This document shows positions 18,795 through 25,721 of a stretch of 64,000 nucleotides of DNA, piece by piece. Under the pieces are notes generated by a model, which did not search any database, was not told where the DNA came from, and saw only the letters and a program-made list of their open reading frames with translations. Origin of the DNA: Aliiglaciecola sp. LCG003 (GTDB taxonomy: Bacteria > Pseudomonadota > Gammaproteobacteria > Enterobacterales > Alteromonadaceae); contig NZ_CP128185.1 in NCBI RefSeq assembly GCF_030316135.1, positions 372,001 through 436,000 on the forward strand, written 5' to 3'. The position numbers and the translations under genes were made by a program. The number at the start of each line of letters is the position of its first letter. The first letter of the stretch is position 1.

Positions 18795-19466
18795 ATGTGT
18801 GGTCGATATGCAAATCATATAGGTGCAATGTTGGGATGGACGGATGTTTTAGCGGATTGGCCTGCACAGGCTGAACTTAGCTTTAATATTGCTCCCAGTC
18901 AGATGGCACCCATAGTGACGTCGCAAGGCTGTGCGGTGTTCCGATGGGGACTGCTACCAGCGTGGGTCGATACCCAGCAAACCGCCTTTTCAACCTTCAA
19001 TGCCAGGCTTGCAACCCTAGCCGAAAAACCCTCTTTTCGTGATGCATGGACAAGGGGCCGGCGCTGTATTGTACCCGCCCTTGGTTATTACGAGTGGCAA
19101 CAGCAAAGCAATACTAAGCAGGCTTATTTTGTCACCCGCAAAGACTGCAATCCGATCCTATTTGGCGGTTTATTTGAATGCCCACGGCTTGATACTCCGG
19201 GATCTTTTACGATTATTACCCGTCCAGCAGAAGGACTGCTTGAGCCCCTTCATCATGCTATGCCGCTAATGTTTGAGGCGTCTCAGGCTAAACTATGGAT
19301 GCACGGCAATGTAGATGAGAGTGAAAATTTAGCCTGGCAGCCCTATTCAGAGGATTACCGTTTTTATCCTGTGTCCAACCGAGTCAATAACGTGCATAAT
19401 CAAGGAACGGATCTGATTAGAGAAATTCTGCCAGAGGTTCCGCCACAACAAGGCTTTGGTTTTTAG
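18795..19466 (+). CDS. yedK: SRAP-family abasic-site protein (YedK/HMCES-like)
   Basis: 223 residues. The start at 18795 is fixed by function and signal: it puts Cys at position 2 (MCGRYANH), the residue that crosslinks to abasic sites in single-stranded DNA after removal of Met1, and GAGGAG lies 7 bases upstream. The frame continues 8 codons further upstream, but that start would destroy the active N-terminus. Other family motifs are FNARLATLAEKPSFRD, CIVPALGYYEW (catalytic Glu) and HHAMPLMF (catalytic His region). SRAP proteins protect stalled forks by forming a stable thiazolidine with abasic DNA. The gene is monocistronic, followed by a small hairpin (TGACCT/AGGTCA at about 19472-19489). 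Confidence 0.93.
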   Translation: MCGRYANHIGAMLGWTDVLADWPAQAELSFNIAPSQMAPIVTSQGCAVFRWGLLPAWVDTQQTAFSTFNARLATLAEKPSFRDAWTRGRRCIVPALGYYEWQQQSNTKQAYFVTRKDCNPILFGGLFECPRLDTPGSFTIITRPAEGLLEPLHHAMPLMFEASQAKLWMHGNVDESENLAWQPYSEDYRFYPVSNRVNNVHNQGTDLIREILPEVPPQQGFGF

Positions 19467-19553
19467 GGTTTTGACCTCACTGAAGGTCACTTTATGATGG
19501 AAGCGTCTATCTACGCTTAGTTGTTCAATGTTATTGACGCTGATATGATTTAA

Positions 19554-20015
19554 TCAATTATGAAATGCTATCTTGTCAGCATCAAAGTGAAATTCGAGTT
19601 GCTCACCATATCGAATCGGTTGTATGGGTAGAGTTAAAATCTCCAGTACATTGGTTTGCTGAAAATGCCGTAGTTTAGTTTCAGGATGAGGATAGTACAC
19701 CCAGGCTTTGTAAACTCTGTTGTTAAGTGCAATTTCACAGCCTATAAATGAAAATGTTTCAGCCATAAACCCTTCCGCCCACAACACATCTTCAAAGGTA
19801 AAATCGGGCTTGATGATTTCCACTGAGTTAACCGCAAACTGCAAGTTTAATGTCCCAGCAAAGCAGTCGCTTAAATCTAGCCCTAAGGCTTTAAATTTAG
19901 GTAATTGCATGGCAATGCTGCCCGCAGGGTATGGAGAGTTGGAATTAGTCCCAGAAGCGATTTGGTGGCCCGCAATCAAAGTGCCTATTACACTGGTTTG
20001 CATAATTAAGAGCAT
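19554..20015 (-). CDS. Uncharacterised protein resembling the CTP-dependent riboflavin kinase fold
   Basis: 153 residues from ATG 20015, or 149 from the ATG at 20003; neither has a good ribosome-binding site and both are coupled to the anti-sigma stop at 20006. The N-terminal pattern GTLIAGHQIASGT, then a loop ending in LGLDLSDCFAGTLNLQF, resembles the archaeal riboflavin kinase cradle-loop barrel, whose hallmark is a PGTLN-like motif. Here the motif is AGTLN. No nucleotide-binding residue can be confirmed. It is the last gene of a TonB / ECF sigma / anti-sigma operon. Either a small metabolic enzyme of that regulon or a protein that borrowed the fold; function unknown. Confidence 0.6.
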   Translation of the reverse strand: MLLIMQTSVIGTLIAGHQIASGTNSNSPYPAGSIAMQLPKFKALGLDLSDCFAGTLNLQFAVNSVEIIKPDFTFEDVLWAEGFMAETFSFIGCEIALNNRVYKAWVYYPHPETKLRHFQQTNVLEILTLPIQPIRYGEQLEFHFDADKIAFHN

Positions 20016-20608
20016 ACTAATGGGATTTTGCTTGGATGAAGACCAACTATCAGGCCTGAAGCATTGAAGGCAATTTGTACGCTGTCGCCACTTTTTAAAG
20101 ACATACCTACCAGGTTCATTTTTTGCAGTGTCTCGACCACTTGTTTGGATATTTTAACTAGTTCTTGATTGCAGGTTTTTAACTCCCAGCCGTCGTCCAG
20201 CTGTTGCAAGATAGCTGATTTTTGGTGATGCAAAGCCAAAAATGCTTTTTGTTGTAAGTAATCATTATAATGCTGCGAGTAGAGTCGACGAATTTGGCCA
20301 AAATCAGCTCCCTTTTCCCCGTCCAAACTATGCAGCTCCACGGTTGTATAACTTAGCTCTTCAATTGGATTTTGCAATTGGTGAAATTGTAAAGCTACCA
20401 AGCTAATCAACAATAAGGTACCCGCGGCTATGGCAACATGTTGAAAACGGTTAAGCATGCTATACCAATTAGAGCCTTTGTTTGCGTCCTGTAACACTCT
20501 TCGCTTCACGCTACTGGGTGATTGAATTTTGTTTTTGCGCCCTTGGTATAAGTCACTAAACTGTTGTTCAATATGCTGATGTTTATCTGCTTCATGTAAC
20601 TTAGTCAT
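20006..20608 (-). CDS. Putative single-span anti-sigma factor
   Basis: 200 residues. The N-terminal ~60 residues are polar and basic (cytoplasmic), followed by one membrane segment at about 53-72 (AIAAGTLLLISLVALQF) and a ~125-residue exported tail. It overlaps the ECF sigma gene by 8 bases, which is the usual arrangement for a cognate anti-sigma factor. The zinc-binding HxxxCxxC motif of the ZAS group is absent, so the sigma-binding region must be of another type. No protease-cleavage or ligand motif can be named. Identification rests on topology and position. Confidence 0.65.
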   Translation of the reverse strand: MTKLHEADKHQHIEQQFSDLYQGRKNKIQSPSSVKRRVLQDANKGSNWYSMLNRFQHVAIAAGTLLLISLVALQFHQLQNPIEELSYTTVELHSLDGEKGADFGQIRRLYSQHYNDYLQQKAFLALHHQKSAILQQLDDGWELKTCNQELVKISKQVVETLQKMNLVGMSLKSGDSVQIAFNASGLIVGLHPSKIPLVCS

Positions 20609-21161
20609 AGTATTTCTCTAACTGTGAACGCATGGTTTGCTTGGCATAGCGAATACGGCTTTTAGCTGTTTCCACCGGACAATGAGTTATATCTGCTATT
20701 TCTTGCAGACCAAAGCCTTCTTGCTGCAAGCAAAACGCTTCCCGCTGCTCGAAAGGCAAACAGAGCAAGGCTTTATCAAATACGTCAGACAATGAATCAT
20801 TTTCATCAAATTCACAGCTCTGGTTTGGTAGGTCCTGCTGTTCCCGCAACTCCACTCGGTTGCTTTTGCGAAATTCATCTATTAACGCGTTCCTGCCTAA
20901 AGTAAACAACCAGGCAATAAAGCGTCCTGTTTCATTGTACAAATGAGGTTTCTCAATCACTTTTAGCCATGTCTTTTGACAGATATCTTTGGCTAATTCA
21001 GGATCCGATTGTGTCAGCAAGAAGTGATACAAGTCGTCAGCGCAATTATCATAAAGTTGCTCTAGTAACTTTTTATCACCGCTTTGGGCATAGCGTAGCA
21101 CCAACCATTCATCTGTTTGGTTGGCGCTGAATAACGACTTTAAGGCTAAGGTGATACTCAC
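20601..21161 (-). CDS. ECF-type RNA polymerase sigma factor
   Basis: 186 residues from a GTG at 21161, with AAGGA 6 bases upstream. Region 2 (ELAKDICQKTWLKVIEKP, then GRFIAWLFTLGRNALIDEFR) and region 4 (LPFEQREAFCLQQEGFGLQE, then IADITHCPVETAKSRIRYA) are both clear, with the short linker typical of group 4 sigma factors. It directs RNA polymerase to a small regulon, normally held inactive by the membrane protein encoded immediately downstream. A TonB-like gene lies 55 bases upstream on the same strand, so the regulon may concern the envelope or uptake across the outer membrane. Confidence 0.93.
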   Translation of the reverse strand: MSITLALKSLFSANQTDEWLVLRYAQSGDKKLLEQLYDNCADDLYHFLLTQSDPELAKDICQKTWLKVIEKPHLYNETGRFIAWLFTLGRNALIDEFRKSNRVELREQQDLPNQSCEFDENDSLSDVFDKALLCLPFEQREAFCLQQEGFGLQEIADITHCPVETAKSRIRYAKQTMRSQLEKYYD

Positions 21162-21216
21162 ATGAATCCTTAATTCAACCTTGGAATAGCTTAGCTAGCT
21201 CGACTGCTACTGAACT

Positions 21217-21852
21217 TTAAGCATCTAGCTTAAAGTCTAACACAACTTGCATACCGGGTTTATCCACTGCTCTGCCATCAACATATTGTGGCTTGTATTT
21301 CCATTTTTGTAATGCTTTTCGAGCTTCTCTATCGAAAGTACGCTTGGGATGAGAATCCACAACTTGAATATCTTTGACCCTTCCAGAAGCATCGATTGTA
21401 AACTGCAGTTCAACCCAACCCTCAATACCGTCGCGGGCTGCATCAGTAGGATATCTTGGCGCGATTCGGATCAGTGGGCGAGAATCTTCACCGCCACTGC
21501 CCAAAGATATGTCAGCTTTATTGTATTGCTGCTGTGGGATCTCTACTTTCACTTGCAACCCTAATGCTGAATCACTAGGCACTTCTTCGATTAAGGGTTT
21601 AAGGGGTTCTGGAATTTGCTTTGGTGGCTCCAGTGGTTTGATCTTTTGCTGTTCGATTGGCCCAGATTCCTCTATGTCTAATACAGGATCAATAAACACT
21701 GTGTTTTCAACTGCTTCGGCATATTGCCCCTCTTGCGAGGTCAATTTGTCCATCATTACAAATAGCGCGAAGGTAATAAACGCAGCTATCAAAATAAAAC
21801 TGGGTAACTTGAAGCTCATTCTAGGCTGGGGCGCTAACATTATATTATCCAT
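21217..21852 (-). CDS. TonB-family energy transducer
   Basis: 211 residues. One N-terminal membrane anchor (FILIAAFITFALFVMM, ~18-34), a Pro/Glu/Lys-rich periplasmic spacer (LEPPKQIPEPLKP), then the TonB C-terminal domain ~125-211 (RIAPRYPTDAARDGIEGWVE, then QFTIDASGRVKDIQVVDSHP). The start ATG has GGAG 6 bases upstream. TonB proteins with ExbB/ExbD use the proton gradient to energise outer-membrane receptors; no exbBD is in this window. It is the first gene of an apparent operon with sigma factor, anti-sigma and a RibK-like protein. TonB-domain proteins also occur as envelope sensors, so it may be a signalling partner. Confidence 0.88.
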   Translation of the reverse strand: MDNIMLAPQPRMSFKLPSFILIAAFITFALFVMMDKLTSQEGQYAEAVENTVFIDPVLDIEESGPIEQQKIKPLEPPKQIPEPLKPLIEEVPSDSALGLQVKVEIPQQQYNKADISLGSGGEDSRPLIRIAPRYPTDAARDGIEGWVELQFTIDASGRVKDIQVVDSHPKRTFDREARKALQKWKYKPQYVDGRAVDKPGMQVVLDFKLDA

Positions 21853-22012
21853 TGTTATCTCCGATCTATTTTAGGGTTATAGTTTTTACTGCAGTTATTT
21901 GAGTAACGTGACAAAAACCAGATCGGGGTTAAATTATATTTATGCTTGCTGATAAGGTTCAAATGTTGGACTATTTAGCTCTAATAGCATCAATTATGTT
22001 GAAGGAATTACT

Positions 22013-22972
22013 GTGGCAATATACGGAAATATAAAGGCGATTTTGAGTGTGTGTTTAGTGTTATTTTTCACTTGCTCGGCCATGTCTCAAAATAATCCTG
22101 ACTCTGAATTCGGGACAGCTAGCCAAAGTGAAACATTGAGCGCCGAGGAGATAGCTTATTATGAATGGGCTACCACTATGCTCGGATCATTGGATAGGAA
22201 ACAAGGCATCATAGAGTTGCCCGGCAATGTGGCCAAATTAGATGTACCTCAAGGTTACTATTTCTTAGATGCTCAAGATGCCGAAAAAGTTCTCGAACAG
22301 GTTTGGGGAAATCCAGAAGGCTCTAGCCAAGGCATACTTGGGATGCTATTTCCTAGTGAATATACTCCTTTTGATAGTGATTCATGGGGCGTGACTGTTA
22401 AATATGAAGAAGATGGCTATGTCAGTGACGAAAACGCGGCGGACATTGATTACGATAACTTGCTGAGTGAAATGCAAGCCGACTTCAAACAGGACAGCCA
22501 ATATCGGGTAGAGAATGGATTTGAACCCATTGAGTTAGTCGGTTGGGCAGCTAAACCCTATTATGATGATCAGAATAAAAAGCTCCACTGGGCAAAGGAA
22601 ATCCGCTTCGGTGAGAGTTCAGCTCACACCTTGAACTACAATATAAGAGTGTTGGGTAGACAAGGTGTTTTAGTTCTTAATTTTGTCGCAGGCATGGAGC
22701 AATTAGACATCATCGATCAGCGAATTGCTGCGGTATTAGATATGGCTGACTTTAAAGAAGGTTCCCGCTATGCAGATTTTGATCCTGATATAGATGATGT
22801 AGCTGCCTATGGAATTGGGGCCTTGGTGGCAGGAAAAGTTGTTGCTAAAACCGGACTCTTTGCCGCTGCTTTGATATTCTTGAAAAAATTTGGGGTGTTC
22901 ATTTTAATAGGGGTAGGTGCACTAGTGCGTAAAGTGTTTGCCAAGGGCAAAAATTCCAAATCTGAAACTTAA
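22013..22972 (+). CDS. DUF2167 membrane protein
   Basis: 319 residues from a GTG with GAAGGAA 5-6 bases upstream. A cleavable or uncleaved signal segment (ILSVCLVLFFTCSAMS) leads into a ~240-residue exported domain whose landmarks (QGIIELPGNVAKLDVP, GYYFLDAQDAEKVLEQVWG, LVGWAAKPYYDD, AKEIRFG, LNYNIRVLGRQGVL) match the DUF2167 family as I know it. Two hydrophobic helices near the C-terminus (GALVAGKVVAKTGLFAAALI and KKFGVFILIGVGALV) return it to the membrane. The family has no established function. It is divergent from the tonB-sigma operon and stands alone. Confidence 0.85.
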   Translation: MAIYGNIKAILSVCLVLFFTCSAMSQNNPDSEFGTASQSETLSAEEIAYYEWATTMLGSLDRKQGIIELPGNVAKLDVPQGYYFLDAQDAEKVLEQVWGNPEGSSQGILGMLFPSEYTPFDSDSWGVTVKYEEDGYVSDENAADIDYDNLLSEMQADFKQDSQYRVENGFEPIELVGWAAKPYYDDQNKKLHWAKEIRFGESSAHTLNYNIRVLGRQGVLVLNFVAGMEQLDIIDQRIAAVLDMADFKEGSRYADFDPDIDDVAAYGIGALVAGKVVAKTGLFAAALIFLKKFGVFILIGVGALVRKVFAKGKNSKSET

Positions 22973-23185
22973 TACAAAGAATACCCATGATGACCCAAAA
23001 GCGAGTAACAATTAGACAAATAAAGTGCTAGCTTGCTAGTCCTGAGCGATTGCTGTTCAAAAGCCTTAATTCTAACTTGATAACCTGTTGATTTAACTTT
23101 TTAAGCTGTCTCTGTGGCGAAGACTGAATTATGCTTTTTGGTTTATCCAGTAGGTGTTCAGAGTTTAAATGGTTATGGAAGTTTA

Positions 23186-25474
23186 ATGTCTAAATTTATT
23201 GCAGTCGTCATATATAGCTTTGCAGCCATTGCCAGCCAACTTGCCATAGCTCAATCTCATCAGCATTCCGCCATTGTGATCCCTAATATCAAAGGTGAAG
23301 TGACCTTAGATGGAGACTTTGATGAACCGCAATGGGCCAGTGCCAAACTCATTAGTCTTGATTATGTAGTCCGCCCCCATGAAAATACTCAACCTCCAGT
23401 GACGACTAAGGTGAGAATATTTGAAGACGATAAAACCCTTTATATCGGTTTCACCGCGCAAGACCCTAATCCAAGTGATATCAGTGCGTTTTATCGTGAC
23501 AGAGATAAAGTCTGGAGTGAAGATTTAGTCGGTTTCAAGCTGGATACCTTTTACGATAGCCGCTTAGCCTACCAATTCTTTGTAAATCCTTTGGGTATAC
23601 AAAGTGATTCTATCCAGAATGAAATGACCGGTAAAGAGAGTGATAGCTGGAATGCTATTTGGGATTCGGTAGGAAAGATAACCGCTGACGGCTACCAAGT
23701 TGAAATTGCCATCCCGTTGCGTATTCTAAATTTCAAAGAAGGAGAGCAAGATAAAATCTGGGGGGCTGAATTTGTGCGTTTTTATCCTCGAGAAGAACGC
23801 TTACGCATCTCCAATCTTCCTACCGATAGAAACAATGCCTGTAATTTATGTCAGTTGGGCAGCGTTAAAGGATTTAAACAAGCCAAACAAGGACAAAATT
23901 TGGCTTTAGTGCCGACCCTAGTGATGGCCAAGCAGCGCAGCCGCGAACCAGCAGAAACATTAGAGTGGGATCGCCAAAACAACCAAGAAGTGGGAATGGA
24001 TATTTCCTGGGGTATCACTCCAGAAGTCTCACTGCAGGCAACCCTAAACCCAGATTTCTCTCAGGTAGAGTCCGATATTGCGCAACTGAGCATCAACAAT
24101 ACCAACGCGCTATTTTTTGCCGAACGGCGAACCTTTTTTCTTGAAAACGCAGATTACTTTTCGAGTAACTACAATTTGGTGCATACCCGTAATGTCAACG
24201 CCCCTGATTATGGCCTGAAAGTATCTGGACGAATGGATCAACACTCTTTGGGTGTGTTTGTGGCGAATGACCAAACCACGACATTCTTGATCCCCGGAAA
24301 TCTCAGCTCTGATGTTGCTGAGCTAAGCGAGGGGTCTAAGAATATGGCCCTGCGCTACCGTTATGATTTTTCTTCTGACTTGTCACTAGGGGTGGTGGGA
24401 ACCGCCAGAGAAGCTGACAGTTATCACAACTATGTCACCGCGCTAGACAGCAAGTATCAGCTTAGTGATCAAGATACATTGAGAATTCAGTGGGCTCGCT
24501 CCCAAACCCAATATCCGAGTTTGTTATATCAAGACTACAGTGACGAAACCCAGTTGAGGTTAAAAAATGATGGGGAGTTTAACGGCCAAGCCCTAAGAGT
24601 CAATTATCGTCACAATGAACGAAATTGGAATTTTCGAGCCGATCATTATCGCAATGGTAAAGATTTTCGTGCTGATCTAGGTTTTGAGCGTAATGTAGAT
24701 CGTAATACCTCAGTGATTGGTGGCGCATATCGCTGGTTTAGCGAGCACAGCTGGTGGAATCGTATCGAAGTATGGGGTGATTGGGATATTGCGCACAATG
24801 ATGATGGCGAGTTATTGGAAAAAGAAGCAGAGATTTATACCAGTATTAGAGGAAAATGGCAGTCTTACTTAGAATTGGGCGTGCAGTCTCGAGACAAAGT
24901 GGGTGTAAGACAACAAGCCGAGTCGTTGCGTGTAGATAACAACGCAACCTTGTTTCATGAGGACCAAGCTAGTCTCTATTTTGATATCAGACCTAGCCCT
25001 TCCGTTTACTTTGGCGTGTACACCCGCTATGGAGATAACATTGACTATGATAACAACCGCCTAGGTAAACAAATTAATATCAACCCCAAAATGAATCTTA
25101 GCTTAGGTAAGCATCTACAATTGAATATTCGTCATACCTACCGCCAGTTAAAGGTAAATGATGCTAATTTATTCACTGCAAACCTAACCGATGCCAGGTT
25201 GACCTATCAGTTCGACCCACGGCAATACATTCGATTAATCGTGGTGCACTCTGATATCAAGCGAAATTTAGACAACTATATCATTGCTACGGATGACTAC
25301 CTAAAGCGCAGCAAAGTGTTGAGCACTCAATTACTTTATTCATACAAAATAAACCCGTTAACGAAGTTTTTTGTGGGCTACACCGATAGCGGATTTCAAG
25401 ATGATGATGTCAGTATCCATCGACTGTCAGAGCAATCCATCTTCATGAAATTTAGCTATGCTTGGTTGAATTAG
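23186..25474 (+). CDS. DUF5916 outer-membrane protein with CBM9-like N-terminal domain
   Basis: 762 residues from the ATG at 23186, which is preferred over an upstream in-frame GTG at 23114 because it begins a proper signal peptide (MSKFIAVVIYSFAAIASQLA) and has GGAAG just upstream. Residues ~28-230 look like a carbohydrate-binding family 9 domain (GEVTLDGDFDEPQWASA, TKVRIFEDDKTLYIGFTAQD). The remainder alternates aromatic and polar residues as in a large outer-membrane beta barrel (VESDIAQLSINNTNALFFAE, RRTFFLENADYF), and ends ...FSYAWLN. DUF5916 proteins are common in marine bacteria, often annotated as hydrolases without proof. No catalytic motif is visible. Its substrate is unknown. Confidence 0.85.
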   Translation: MSKFIAVVIYSFAAIASQLAIAQSHQHSAIVIPNIKGEVTLDGDFDEPQWASAKLISLDYVVRPHENTQPPVTTKVRIFEDDKTLYIGFTAQDPNPSDISAFYRDRDKVWSEDLVGFKLDTFYDSRLAYQFFVNPLGIQSDSIQNEMTGKESDSWNAIWDSVGKITADGYQVEIAIPLRILNFKEGEQDKIWGAEFVRFYPREERLRISNLPTDRNNACNLCQLGSVKGFKQAKQGQNLALVPTLVMAKQRSREPAETLEWDRQNNQEVGMDISWGITPEVSLQATLNPDFSQVESDIAQLSINNTNALFFAERRTFFLENADYFSSNYNLVHTRNVNAPDYGLKVSGRMDQHSLGVFVANDQTTTFLIPGNLSSDVAELSEGSKNMALRYRYDFSSDLSLGVVGTAREADSYHNYVTALDSKYQLSDQDTLRIQWARSQTQYPSLLYQDYSDETQLRLKNDGEFNGQALRVNYRHNERNWNFRADHYRNGKDFRADLGFERNVDRNTSVIGGAYRWFSEHSWWNRIEVWGDWDIAHNDDGELLEKEAEIYTSIRGKWQSYLELGVQSRDKVGVRQQAESLRVDNNATLFHEDQASLYFDIRPSPSVYFGVYTRYGDNIDYDNNRLGKQININPKMNLSLGKHLQLNIRHTYRQLKVNDANLFTANLTDARLTYQFDPRQYIRLIVVHSDIKRNLDNYIIATDDYLKRSKVLSTQLLYSYKINPLTKFFVGYTDSGFQDDDVSIHRLSEQSIFMKFSYAWLN

Positions 25475-25721
25475 CACTCCATTTGGGAGGCGTATTTTAT
25501 TGATGCGGTTTGCTCAATTTAGTGCTAACTTAGCAATACTTCGTAGATATTTTACATTTAAATCTGGCCCGGCTGGTTAACGTTTTGAGCAGCCTGTTTG
25601 CAAATTCCTGTTTGGCAAGGTAAGAGTTGGATCTCGAAGTAGGGGTTAAAGGAGCCGCGACTGTATCAGTATAGTGGTAGTTTTTAGCGAAAGATGGATT
25701 TAACCATTTGCTAAATTAGGA

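Noticed and set aside
25475-25721. Missing effector gene fused or frameshifted upstream of the STAND protein
   Set aside because: The region has no frame with kinase, TIR or caspase motifs, and a stop codon precedes the start in frame.
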